DNA of 64,000 bases, taken from QNBT01 sp964563335 (lineage in GTDB: Bacteria > Planctomycetota > Phycisphaerae > Sedimentisphaerales > Anaerohalosphaeraceae). Of the stretch, positions 35,886-44,040 are shown one piece after another. The stretch's first letter is position 1. Every line of letters starts with the position of its first letter. The position numbers were made by a program, and so were the translations under genes. The DNA lies in contig CAZLWL010000001.1 in the NCBI GenBank assembly GCA_964563335.1, positions 1 through 64,000 of the forward strand, read 5' to 3'. Below the pieces are notes generated by a model. It was not told the origin of the DNA and searched no databases. It saw nothing but the letters and a program-made list of their open reading frames with translations.

Positions 35886-37028
35886 ATGGACAATCGATGG
35901 CGAAGAGAATATGAAGAAGCATTCAGAAAGTTGGTAGGAGTTGTAGGCGCAAGAGCTTTTGGGCTTGGCCGCCACGCGTTGGTGATATTGTTAAAAGCAC
36001 TTGAGGTAAATGAGGGTGACAAAGTAGGTGTCTGCGGTTTCACTTGCCTCAGTGTAATAGAAGCAGTTAAAGTCTGTGGTGCAATACCAGTCTATTTAGA
36101 TGTGGATGAATATTTGTGTATAGAGCCACAAGAGGTTCTTCGTCAAGAAGTGGGTTCCCTCAAGGTGGTAATACTGCAGCATACGTTTGGAATTCCCGGC
36201 CGATTCGAGCAGCTTTTATCGGCTTGTAGCGAAATTGGGGCGGAAGTGGTTGAAGATTGCGCTCACTCTTTTGGTTGCTCGTGGAAAGGCCGGGCGTTAG
36301 GTAGCTTTGGAGAAGGGGCGATATATAGTTCGGAATGGGGCAAACCCTACACAACCGGACAAGGTGGAATGTTGACCGTAAACTCCAAAGAATTGCTTGA
36401 TGAGGTAGATCAACGAATAGAGTACCTTGCATTGCCTGTGCTTGCAAAGTCAGAACTTATCTTAGAGTGCCAACGGCGCGTATATTCATTTCTAAGCGGA
36501 TCACAATTAGAAGGATACCTGCGATATACGTATAGGCAACTGCGGGATATCGGTATTATTAAAGAGGCGTTTGAGCTAAAAAGTGAGTTTTGCCTCTATC
36601 CTAGATATGTTAGATTTATTGGGAAGATGACAGCCAAAGCGGGCTTGAAACAGATGGAGAACTGGCCTAAGCTTCAACAACTGCGGCGACAAAATGCCGA
36701 AATTATTGAAGAGCATTTCAATAGAGTGGGACTGACTCTTTGGCCCAAGCCGGATGAGGCGGATGTTACAATGCTAAGATATCCGATACTGACAACTTAC
36801 AAATCAAAGATAGTGCAGCAAGCTCGCAAACATAAACTTGATATAGCAGGGTGGTACATGGGCCCAGTACATCCATTACAGGAAGATGACCTGGTCAAAG
36901 TTGATTATCACCGAGGAAGCTGTCCAAGAGCAGAGAAAATGATCAGCCAACTGGTACATTTACCGACCGGGCCGGGATTGAATATGCACAACTTGGAAGA
37001 AATGGTGAAAATTATTTCTCAGAACTGA
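35886..37028 (+). CDS. DegT/DnrJ/EryC1/StrS family aminotransferase
   Basis: A second PLP-dependent sugar aminotransferase in the locus, 380 residues. The core fold shows FGLGRHALVILLKAL, VVEDCAHSFG and the PLP Lys in SSEWGKPYTTGQGG. It is more divergent than the WbpE-like enzyme at 12554, and the N-terminal about 20 residues are shorter. ATG 35886 is used; TTG 35877 would overlap the sulfotransferase gene. It could make the amino group that the neighbouring GNAT or FemAB-like protein acylates. Confidence 0.85.
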   Translation: MDNRWRREYEEAFRKLVGVVGARAFGLGRHALVILLKALEVNEGDKVGVCGFTCLSVIEAVKVCGAIPVYLDVDEYLCIEPQEVLRQEVGSLKVVILQHTFGIPGRFEQLLSACSEIGAEVVEDCAHSFGCSWKGRALGSFGEGAIYSSEWGKPYTTGQGGMLTVNSKELLDEVDQRIEYLALPVLAKSELILECQRRVYSFLSGSQLEGYLRYTYRQLRDIGIIKEAFELKSEFCLYPRYVRFIGKMTAKAGLKQMENWPKLQQLRRQNAEIIEEHFNRVGLTLWPKPDEADVTMLRYPILTTYKSKIVQQARKHKLDIAGWYMGPVHPLQEDDLVKVDYHRGSCPRAEKMISQLVHLPTGPGLNMHNLEEMVKIISQN

Positions 37029-37073
37029 TTAGGTACTTGAGAGTAGTACTATCGCTGCAGGGGATTTCTATAG

Positions 37074-37985
37074 ATGACGGCGGAAACTTGTGAAAATAAA
37101 TATGCCCAGTTTTTGAAGAATTCGGGCAATTATGTGATTACGGTTGGATGTATTGATTGGTATGAATATCAAGGCTTTATGATACCGGCCTATTTGCCAC
37201 ACTGTATCCCCCAGATATCCACAGAAGTAGCAAAGGAGGTATTAAGGGTATCAGGCCGGCCTTTTGCCAGGTGGGACAGGGCATTTGGAAGAGAGCAAAA
37301 CAGCGAATGGTGGTATGTTCTTAAAAGAGGCCCTTGGGATATTGGGCATATTAAGGATAAAAAGAAGCGCTGGATGATCAGACAAGGGAAGAAGTTTTAT
37401 ACAATACGCCCTTTAACCTCCGATGAAGTCGTCTCTGAATGTCCTAAAGTTGCTCAATTAGCAACTATCCGCTACAAAGGTAAAGTTTATGTGGAGTCGC
37501 AACAAGAATTAAAAAATCGGGCTGAGACCGCACATAAATTGCCGGGGGTATTGGAATATATCGGATGTTTTTATAAAGATATTCTTGTCAGTTATTCTGA
37601 GAACTATATTCAAAATAATGCGGTTTGGTTGTCTAACATCAGGCATGTACCGGCCTTTCTGAAGAAGTATTCAAGCTATGGACTTCTCGATGGGATTTTG
37701 GATTATTATCTGAATAAAAAAAAGATGGATTACGTTTTGGACGGCTCTCGAAGTATTCATCATAAAACCAACATTCAAGAACATCTGATGAAGGTATTTG
37801 GCTTTTCGAAGGAATACGCGATTCTTTATGTGGCATATACAGGCAAGTTTAAGATAATGGTTAAAATGGCGTATCCTTTTAGAAATACGGTGGGGTTACT
37901 TTGCGATAAATGGGCCAATAGTTTCTTGGATAATGTTGGAGCCGTTTTAAAGCAAGAGGAGATAAGGAGAAGTTGCGAGAAGTGA
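37074..37985 (+). CDS. FemAB/GNAT-like putative acyl- or aminoacyl-transferase
   Basis: A 303-residue soluble protein I recognise only loosely. NSEWWYVLKRGPWDI, the basic KKKRWMIRQGKKFYTIRPL and a C-terminal YVLDGSRSIHH resemble the double-GNAT fold of FemAB and BioF2-like proteins, which transfer acyl or aminoacyl groups. It lies between the DegT aminotransferase and the ATP-grasp genes (gaps 45 and 77 nt). An amide-forming role would fit, but no catalytic residue can be named. Confidence 0.55.
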   Translation: MTAETCENKYAQFLKNSGNYVITVGCIDWYEYQGFMIPAYLPHCIPQISTEVAKEVLRVSGRPFARWDRAFGREQNSEWWYVLKRGPWDIGHIKDKKKRWMIRQGKKFYTIRPLTSDEVVSECPKVAQLATIRYKGKVYVESQQELKNRAETAHKLPGVLEYIGCFYKDILVSYSENYIQNNAVWLSNIRHVPAFLKKYSSYGLLDGILDYYLNKKKMDYVLDGSRSIHHKTNIQEHLMKVFGFSKEYAILYVAYTGKFKIMVKMAYPFRNTVGLLCDKWANSFLDNVGAVLKQEEIRRSCEK

Positions 37986-38062
37986 AGGGTGTTATCAGAA
38001 TGTTCGAAGGTTGCCGTTTCATAGGTAGTTGTGCATGCTTCGCAAAGTCCAGAAGTTTATGA

Positions 38063-39289
38063 ATGATGATTTCGAAGATACCAAAAACAAAGAATGTCGA
38101 TGATCTTTCCGCATTTGTGACATACGGGTGGTGCCGTAGCTCTTATGCTGTGGTTTTGTCATTAGGACGGCGAGGTATAGATGTTCATGTTGGCGATGCT
38201 TCTCCGTTGGCTATGTCGCGGTTTTCGAGGTATTGCAAGTCGTTTACCAGACTGCCCGACTTCTTTGTTGAGCCGAAAAGATATTTCGAGCTAACTTGTG
38301 AAGCTCTAAAAAGAACCGGGGCTAAAGTCTTGCTGCCTGGCCACGAAGATGTGGGGATATTCAGCAGGCACAGGGATGACCTGCCTTCAGGTGTACACAT
38401 TGCCCTGCCTGAGTGGGATAGTTATAGCATAGCTGAAGACAAATTTACTGTTCTTGACATGGCCCAAAAAGCCGGATGTCCCGTGCCTGATACTACTGAA
38501 GTCGCATCGCTGGCGGAATTAAAAAAACTGGCAAGGACCACTACCTACCCCATAGTTATAAAAGCAAGAACAGGAAATAGTGCCAAGGGTGTTCGTATAG
38601 TGCACGATAAGCATGAACAGGCTGATATGTTTAAAGAGCTTGTTCAAACATTTGGTTTATTTCACGAAAGATGGCCCATCGTCCAGGAGTTTTTGCCTGG
38701 AGAGGCTGCGGGAGTATGCGTACTGTATGACCATGGGCGGTGTATCGCATCTTTTTCTGAAAGGTATTTGCGGTGTAAAGAACAAGGCAAGTTCGGTACT
38801 TCTACACTGCGTGAGACTTATGATAACCACCAGCTAATATCTAAGGCCATCTCAATAATGGACAAGTTAGAGTGGCACGGAGTAGCGCATCTGGATTTCG
38901 TCGCAGATAAAAACGGCGAGTTCAGATTGATAGAAATCAATCCGAGACTCTGGGGCGCTTTAGCGCTGGCTATGTTTTCCGGGCTTGATTTCCCCTATCT
39001 CTGGTACCTTACCGCTCTGGGCAGAGGTAACGTTGACCCGGGCGTGATTCAAAATCGGAAGATAAAGTGCAGATGGCTAATCGGAGATTGCCTGGCATTT
39101 GTAGAACTGATTAAGCAAGACAAGTTCCAAGAAGCCCTGAGGCTTCTTATTCCCGAGAGAAAATGCTATCACGATGATTTTATAGTTCGGGACCCACTGC
39201 CTTTACTGCTGGAAGTCTCTGATTACTTTACCAAGTTCATCAAAGCCAAAGGTTCTATGAATCCGGTAGTAGGTAACATGATACGCTAA
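38063..39289 (+). CDS. ATP-grasp family ligase
   Basis: A 408-residue ATP-dependent carboxylate ligase. The ATP-grasp fold shows YPIVIKARTGNSAKGVRIV for the first phosphate loop, VQEFLPGEAAGVC for the adenine region and FRLIEINPRLWG for the two magnesium ligands. The N-terminal about 110 residues (pre-ATP-grasp) begin with GWCRSSYAVVLSLG. Such enzymes join an acid to an amine through an acyl phosphate. ATG 38063 has AGAAG 7 nt upstream. It is the last gene of the + strand locus, and a terminator follows. Confidence 0.87.
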   Translation: MMISKIPKTKNVDDLSAFVTYGWCRSSYAVVLSLGRRGIDVHVGDASPLAMSRFSRYCKSFTRLPDFFVEPKRYFELTCEALKRTGAKVLLPGHEDVGIFSRHRDDLPSGVHIALPEWDSYSIAEDKFTVLDMAQKAGCPVPDTTEVASLAELKKLARTTTYPIVIKARTGNSAKGVRIVHDKHEQADMFKELVQTFGLFHERWPIVQEFLPGEAAGVCVLYDHGRCIASFSERYLRCKEQGKFGTSTLRETYDNHQLISKAISIMDKLEWHGVAHLDFVADKNGEFRLIEINPRLWGALALAMFSGLDFPYLWYLTALGRGNVDPGVIQNRKIKCRWLIGDCLAFVELIKQDKFQEALRLLIPERKCYHDDFIVRDPLPLLLEVSDYFTKFIKAKGSMNPVVGNMIR

Positions 39290-39354
39290 TGCTAATCGCT
39301 ACGGGAGGAACGTGGAGGATATAGCACTACCATGGGGGAGCCCAACAAACAATC

Positions 39355-39378
39355 ACGCAGAAATGCGTTGCTTTTTTT
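39355..39378 (+). terminator. Intrinsic terminator of the polysaccharide locus
   Basis: ACGCA at 39355-39359 pairs with TGCGT at 39364-39368 across a GAAA tetraloop, and TTTTTTT follows at 39372-39378. The stem is short but ends the + strand run of genes exactly where the convergent gene begins. Confidence 0.65.
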
Positions 39379-39390
39379 CACACCTCGTTT

Positions 39391-40740
39391 CTATTGACAT
39401 GCCGCATACCAATAGACCAGTTCAGGTGTGTTAACATTGTTTCCGGCGTTATCTTTTAGGCCAACGGTTATATAGCCGTCATCTGTTGTCGTGACCGCAA
39501 CAAGGTGATTGGCGTCCGAGGTGGTTAGATTCACTATGATGGGCATAGAAACAAGTCCGTGAGCAATTGTATTGCCGTTTGCGACCAAAGCCCCACCTCC
39601 GTTTTCCGTAGCATATCCCGGATTATCTTTAACCTGTGGGTTCACTATGTTACCGGAGAACATATCAGTTGCTGAGCCTTGAAAATTGCGGATACGATTG
39701 TTGTGGAAAGTAAATTCGGATAAGAGCTTGCCGCTTGCTACTTCGACTATAGGTGTATCCGTATATGCGTTTAGTTCGCAATCATGAATATTCCAACGCC
39801 CGATACTTTCGGGCACTTCGATCATTGGATAGCTTTCATCAGCATCATCATATCTGTAAACAAATGAATTGCTTACTACGCCCCAATCTGTGCTCAGCCG
39901 TAATACACTCCGGTCCGTATCATGGAAATCACACCCGCTTATCCAGTTCTCCCTGCCACTGCTGCTGAACCAGATACAGTTCTTGTTGTTACGGAAATGA
40001 CAATTTACAATCCTGTTTCTTACACCTTTTGAGACATGTACTGCGTAACAATCATCGCTTGAATGCTTTATCTCCTCAAAGCAAGTATCGTAAATCCATA
40101 CATTATGACATTGTGCCTCAACTGCATTTAGAAACTTCAGGTAATAGAACCCGCTTCGTTCAATGTGGTAGTCCCCCCCGGTAGCCCGGATGAGCACTGC
40201 CGGATAGTTTGGTTCGTCGGTCATGAAATACCCGTCAAAACCAATATCAAATATTCCTCCGAGATAATAATTGCCCACAGAATCAATGATTGGGCCGTCG
40301 ATTCCATCAACAGGATAGATTCTCGTCAGACCTCCACGATAATGCCAATTGACCCCTGCCCCTCTTAAGAAAACCGGTTTATCTACTGTTATAGTGTCTG
40401 AGATATAGTATTCACCTTCCGTAAGATAGATTGTCCCTCCAATTGAAGTCATAGAATCAATGGCTTGCTGTATCTGTATCTGGTCATCTGTCCCGTCACA
40501 AATAAAGTCTGCTCGTGCCTTCACGTGCTCAAGTGCACTGTTTGCGGCGATCACATAAGTAGCTAAAGACACGGGCTGTTGTGCCTCGGGCAGGGATTCG
40601 GGCCCTTGTAACCATTGATATGCAAATTCGGAGTAATCTTCCAAATCGACAATCTCGTCTCTGTTGAAATCTGCTGTTGAATAACCAAAGCAAACGATTG
40701 GTAAAGCAGATAGTACCAGAAATATACTTGCATATTTCAT
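39391..40740 (-). CDS. Secreted beta-helix protein with an N-terminal dockerin-like motif
   Basis: A 449-residue protein with a signal peptide (about 1-19) followed by an EF-hand-like, Asp-rich segment DFNRDEIVDLEDYSEFAYQW, the type seen in planctomycete secreted proteins. From about 65 there is a right-handed beta-helix: a pectate lyase-like N-terminal turn (IQQAIDSMTSIGGTIYLTEG) and repeats such as NRIVNCHFRNNKNCIWFSS. The C-terminal about 50 residues form a separate beta domain. ATG 40740 has AGGAGGAG 6 nt upstream. It has its own promoter and converges on the polysaccharide locus. A polysaccharide lyase or structural role is inferred. Confidence 0.83.
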   Translation of the reverse strand: MKYASIFLVLSALPIVCFGYSTADFNRDEIVDLEDYSEFAYQWLQGPESLPEAQQPVSLATYVIAANSALEHVKARADFICDGTDDQIQIQQAIDSMTSIGGTIYLTEGEYYISDTITVDKPVFLRGAGVNWHYRGGLTRIYPVDGIDGPIIDSVGNYYLGGIFDIGFDGYFMTDEPNYPAVLIRATGGDYHIERSGFYYLKFLNAVEAQCHNVWIYDTCFEEIKHSSDDCYAVHVSKGVRNRIVNCHFRNNKNCIWFSSSGRENWISGCDFHDTDRSVLRLSTDWGVVSNSFVYRYDDADESYPMIEVPESIGRWNIHDCELNAYTDTPIVEVASGKLLSEFTFHNNRIRNFQGSATDMFSGNIVNPQVKDNPGYATENGGGALVANGNTIAHGLVSMPIIVNLTTSDANHLVAVTTTDDGYITVGLKDNAGNNVNTPELVYWYAACQ

Positions 40741-40772
40741 AGTGGCTCCTCCTAAAATCTTCAGTCGCCGAA

Positions 40773-40800
40773 TTCTCCGTGAAAGAAGCTCGGCGGAGAA
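40773..40800 (-). promoter_or_regulatory. Stem-loop in the leader of the beta-helix gene
   Basis: TTCTCCG at 40773-40779 pairs with CGGAGAA at 40794-40800 across a 14-nt loop. It lies 32 nt upstream of the start codon, in front of a strong ribosome binding site, in a leader of roughly 115 nt. Confidence 0.4.
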
Positions 40801-40862
40801 GGGCGAAGAGTTCTCTTGTTATCTTCCGTAAACGCCGCGTGAGAACGCACAAGACTCACATA

Positions 40863-40891
40863 ACTTTACCCGATCTGGAATGAAATGTCAA
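40863..40891 (-). promoter_or_regulatory. Sigma-70-type promoter of the beta-helix gene
   Basis: Reading the minus strand, TTGACA (40891-40886) is a perfect -35 box, followed after exactly 17 bp by TAAAGT (40868-40863), which matches four of six -10 positions. Transcription would start near 40856. Confidence 0.6.
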
Positions 40892-41118
40892 GAAAATTCA
40901 CGTTTTTTCCTGATTCTTGATGCATCTGGAGGTTATAAGTGGATTTTTGATGCCTCTGCGGGCTTTTGTGATCATGGTTGTTTCCGTCTGTCAGCACCAC
41001 GCCAGATATGCTGTTTGTCGAGCATTTTACAGCAACCCAAGATGCTCAAGCCATCTTTGGTACCAGTCGGACAATTGCACATACTTCACATCAGTAATAA
41101 GAAGTGGCGATGATATAC
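40892..41118. other. Spacer between the beta-helix promoter and the IS remnant
   Basis: Two overlapping open frames of 74-77 codons exist here on the + strand, but they are Cys- and Ser-rich, lack ribosome binding sites and overlap in different frames. I see no gene or clear signal. Confidence 0.4.
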
Positions 41119-41710
41119 TAGGAGTCTGTCCGAGTAATTGATTCAAGCAACGCCTTTTTTTCTATTTCCGACTTTCGACTGAAATTTTCAAGGTTCAAAA
41201 TCTCTCCATGCCCAAAGTTACACATTTACCGGCCAAAACGACCTTGATGTTTTCTCTGTGCCTGTTGTGCAGCCGCCTTGGCTTCGGCTTCCAATGCCTT
41301 TTTCGCTTCTTGAATGTGTTTGAGACGACTTTGACGGCGAGCCAATTCTTCTGGTAATTCATCGCCACGCCTGTCAACACCGTACTTCTGGTCCTCCCGT
41401 TCATCAGTTGCCTGAGCTTTGCTGAGTAACTGATGAATCTCTTCTTTGAGTCGGTTTTCCTGCTCATATTTGTTCGTAATGGCAGATATGTCCAGCTCGT
41501 TGACGGTATCGAGTACAAAATAAACCAAGTCGTTCTCCGGCAGCCGGTCCTGGACAGATGGCGGAAGAAGATATTGCTGATTAGGGTTCCATGGCCGATA
41601 TGTTTTGGTCATCCTTGAGTCTCCCAAAAACCTTGATTCATTTATTGATGTTCGGAGGCATTATATCATCGATGTAAAACGCTTTCAATTATTACTCGGA
41701 CAGACTCCTA
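41119..41710. mobile_element. Internally deleted IS1182-family element (about 592 bp)
   Basis: The ends are perfect 20-bp inverted repeats: TAGGAGTCTGTCCGAGTAAT at 41119-41138 and its reverse complement at 41691-41710. Between them, on the minus strand, lies only a fragment of an IS1182-type transposase gene. A full element of this family is about 1.6-1.9 kb, so roughly two thirds are missing. With both ends intact it could still be moved by a full-length relative elsewhere in the genome. No clear target duplication is visible in the flanks. Confidence 0.85.
41226..41612 (-). pseudogene. IS1182-family transposase fragment
   Basis: From ATG 41612 the frame gives the N-terminus typical of IS1182 transposases (WNPNQQYLLPPSVQDRLPEN, then ELDISAI), then jumps directly to the coiled middle part (YGVDRRGDELPEELARRQSR, EAKKALEAEAKA). 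The helix-turn-helix and first catalytic Asp region normally between these parts are missing, and the frame ends at 128 residues before the remaining DDE residues. It cannot be an active transposase. It could still make a small DNA-end-binding protein, but that is speculation. Confidence 0.85.
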
Positions 41711-41749
41711 TGGTAAGCGAAACGCCACCCTGGGTAATATGTGACCCAC

Positions 41750-41773
41750 AAAAACAAAAAGCCCTGAAAGGGC
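41750..41773 (-). terminator. Intrinsic terminator, minus strand
   Basis: On the minus strand GCCCT-TTC-AGGGC (41773-41761) is followed at once by TTTTTGTTTT (41760-41751). This is a good rho-independent terminator, placed about 330 nt downstream of the PilZ gene and just outside the IS remnant. Confidence 0.7.
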
Positions 41774-42033
41774 GAAAGAAAATCTATCTTGTCTGCGAAC
41801 CATGAACTAAGAACTACGAACTGTGCGGCCCCCCCGACCGTAGCAAAGAATCAACCTCAATATACAATATCAAATCTACAATTTTTAATCGTAACACGTG
41901 GCAATATCAACCACTTCGTTATTTGAAGTTCGATGTTAAGCAACGCGAAATCCCGACCTTCGGGGTTCGACGTTTCTTTCCGTCCTTTGGCCGGGATTCT
42001 CGCCGACGCGGAAACCTTCCCCATTTACCCTTC
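41774..42033. other. Spacer downstream of the PilZ gene
   Basis: No gene supported. The part up to about 41930 is AT-rich; from 41945 it becomes GC-rich with the short palindromic piece CCCGACCTTCGGGG (41954-41967). The whole stretch lies inside the presumed 3' untranslated region of the PilZ transcript. Confidence 0.4.
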
Positions 42034-42095
42034 AAGCCACGACTTGGGTTTTTATTCAAGCCACGACTTGCCGGTTTTATCTAAGCCACGACTTG
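42034..42095. repeat. Three spaced copies of AAGCCACGACTTG
   Basis: Identical 13-mers lie at 42034-42046, 42058-42070 and 42083-42095, with start-to-start distances of 24 and 25 bp. With the preceding C, two of the copies' contexts form the imperfect palindrome CAAG-N6-CTTG. The last copy ends 5 bp before the end of the PilZ gene. The regular spacing suggests protein-binding sites or a small repeat expansion. Confidence 0.85.
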
Positions 42096-42099
42096 AAGG

Positions 42100-42453
42100 T
42101 TACACCCGCAATTTTGGCGACTCGCAAAACTCCAGCGCCACTGCCTGCGTTATCGAGCGAGATTGGGTCGTTGCTAACGAGTGCGGCTGGTCAACCCTGA
42201 TGACTCTGGCGTAGCTGGATAATCTGCCGCCATATTCCAGCAGTCCTTCGGTGGGTGGAACCGTCATGTCAACGCTCACCAATTCCCCGTCTTCCAGATT
42301 ACAATCGCCGAACTCGGCCAACACGCCGCCTGGGCTTACATTAACGGTATTACCCGCATAAACCGTGCCGCCGAGTTGGCCGACCTTCTGGCACAGCACG
42401 GTAAGCCTGAGCGGCTGGCGCTGATATCTTCTTCTGTCCTTATCTTCCTTCAT
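42100..42453 (-). CDS. PilZ domain protein, putative c-di-GMP receptor
   Basis: A 117-residue single-domain protein. The two c-di-GMP-binding elements are present: an Arg-rich N-terminal RxxxR (RRRYQRQPL at about 7-15) and NVSPGGV at about 38-44. PilZ proteins control polysaccharide export, motility or transcription when c-di-GMP rises. It is divergent from a two-component pair, and a large polysaccharide locus lies to the left, but no diguanylate cyclase is in the window. ATG 42453 has AGGGA 7 nt upstream. Confidence 0.87.
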   Translation of the reverse strand: MKEDKDRRRYQRQPLRLTVLCQKVGQLGGTVYAGNTVNVSPGGVLAEFGDCNLEDGELVSVDMTVPPTEGLLEYGGRLSSYARVIRVDQPHSLATTQSRSITQAVALEFCESPKLRV

Positions 42454-42872
42454 AAGCGTCCCTGCCTAAATGGAGGTCATTAAATATATCCTCTATCTTA
42501 CCTAATCAAAAATCATTAGCAAGCCCCATACCAAAACGACCTGCGGCAAAATGCCCTAAATTAACATTCCCAAGCTCTTGTAGATAATCAGGTTAAGTGG
42601 CCCCTGTTCAGTTCAGGCATAAAATCTTCCCGCCTGAGTGTCAGAAACGTTGACAAACAGCAACATGGAGCCAGGTACTGCAGCTTTTGTACAAAATTAT
42701 TCACAATGTTGCCGTTTTGCCACCATATCGGTGCTTACCTATTTATCGGATGAGCAAGGCGTTATGTTTGTTTAAGTGCGTCCCCCTTTATTCCGAAAAG
42801 GAAACAGAAATGTTGTTTTTTTGCAACACAGGCACTTAACAGAACCTGGCTATCAGAGTTAAATGACTGCAA
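42454..42872. other. Intergenic region between the divergent PilZ and histidine kinase genes
   Basis: No gene supported. It must contain the promoters of both divergent genes, but I could not identify a convincing sigma-70 or sigma-54 (GG-N10-GC) box. The part nearest the kinase gene can fold into a nested structure, listed separately. Confidence 0.45.
42772..42839 (+). promoter_or_regulatory. Possible three-stem structured leader of the histidine kinase gene
   Basis: TTAAGTGC (42772-42779) pairs perfectly with GCACTTAA (42832-42839) and encloses two smaller stems: CCTTT/AAAGG (42785-42789 with 42797-42801) and TGTTG/CAACA (42811-42815 with 42824-42828). It ends 33 nt before the start codon. 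The shape resembles a three-way junction. It does not match a riboswitch class I know, and short stems of this size can arise by chance. Confidence 0.3.
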
Positions 42873-44027
42873 ATGAGCGCACAAAACCAAAAACAACCTG
42901 ATAAATCGACAAAAGCTGAGCATGAGCGACAGCAACACTCTGCATCTGAGGCGTTCAGTTCCCCAAACTTGGCCGAGTCGATAATCGAATCGGTTTGCAC
43001 CGGAGTCGTGGCCTTTGACCGAAAGCTCAGGATAATCCGGGCCAACAGCCGGGCTGACCAGCTTGTTGACCTCGGCGAATACATTGACCGGTCCCTCGCC
43101 GCCGGCACCGATGCCAAAGTCTGGGGCAACTGGACGAAGTTGCTCAAATCGACCATCACGACCGGCTGCAACGGTGATTTTAAGGCGGTAAGGTACAACT
43201 TTGACGGGCGAAAGAGGCTTCTGCACATAGTCTGCACACCGCTAAAGGAAATATCAACCCAACAGGTCATCGGCGCAGTGGTGGTTATCGAGGATGTGAC
43301 CGAAAAAGCTGATATCGAGGGTCAACTGGCCCAGGCCGAGCGGTTCGCGGCTGTAGGCAAGGTCGCCAGCAAAGTGGCACACGAGCTGAACAATCCCATG
43401 GACGGGATTCTCAGATACCTTAATCTTGCAATACGCGTTATTGACAAGCAGGACCTCGAAAAGGCCACCCAGTACCTCCATCAGTGCCGCGCAGGCCTGA
43501 CACGCATGGTTCAGATTATCAGCGAGCTGCTGGAATTTTCCCGCTGTACGTATCCGGCCTTTGAGCGCGGGCCGGTCGATCGGATTGTTGAAGCGGCCGT
43601 CAAGGCCATGGAATCGCAGGCCAAGGGCATAGACGTTCAGGTCATTCGAGACTTTGCCGGCGATATGCCGAGGTTCAGAGGCTCGAACCTGTTTCAGGTG
43701 TTCAGCAATCTGATTAAGAACGCCGCTGATGCCATGGAAGGTGCGGGCCAATTGAGAATTACGATATCCGATAGCGATGACATGCTGACGATAGAGTTTC
43801 GTGATACGGGCCCCGGCTTTGCCCCCGAAAACGCCGAAGTTATATTTGAACCTTTCTTTACAACAAAACGCCGCGGCCGAGGCGCAGGGCTGGGCCTCGG
43901 GCTGGCAATATGCAAAGATATTGTTGAAAAGTACGATGGCCGGATAACAGCCCGAAACGTCCCCGAGGGCGGCAGCGTATTCACTGTTCGTCTGCCACTC
44001 GCGCAGGAAAATTCACCGAGAGGCTAA
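42873..44027 (+). CDS. Cytosolic PAS sensor histidine kinase, NtrB-like
   Basis: A 384-residue protein without membrane segments. A PAS domain (about 32-145; TGVVAFDRKLRIIRANSRA) precedes the phosphoacceptor His170 in KVAHELNNPMDG, and the ATP-binding domain shows the N box NLIKNAADAMEG, RDTGPGFAPEN and GAGLGLGLAICK. It phosphorylates a partner regulator, almost certainly the NtrC-type protein encoded 13 nt downstream. The N-terminal 30 residues are polar and low in complexity. The input signal is unknown; a soluble PAS suggests a cytosolic or redox cue. Confidence 0.93.
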   Translation: MSAQNQKQPDKSTKAEHERQQHSASEAFSSPNLAESIIESVCTGVVAFDRKLRIIRANSRADQLVDLGEYIDRSLAAGTDAKVWGNWTKLLKSTITTGCNGDFKAVRYNFDGRKRLLHIVCTPLKEISTQQVIGAVVVIEDVTEKADIEGQLAQAERFAAVGKVASKVAHELNNPMDGILRYLNLAIRVIDKQDLEKATQYLHQCRAGLTRMVQIISELLEFSRCTYPAFERGPVDRIVEAAVKAMESQAKGIDVQVIRDFAGDMPRFRGSNLFQVFSNLIKNAADAMEGAGQLRITISDSDDMLTIEFRDTGPGFAPENAEVIFEPFFTTKRRGRGAGLGLGLAICKDIVEKYDGRITARNVPEGGSVFTVRLPLAQENSPRG

Positions 44028-44040
44028 TAGGGCAAATATA

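Noticed and set aside
42034..42095. Small CRISPR-like array
   Set aside because: Only three 13-bp copies with 11-12-bp gaps, too short for repeats and spacers, and no cas gene.
42762..43226. Minus-strand frame of 154 codons at the start of the histidine kinase gene
   Set aside because: Shadow of the PAS region; no start context and no motif.
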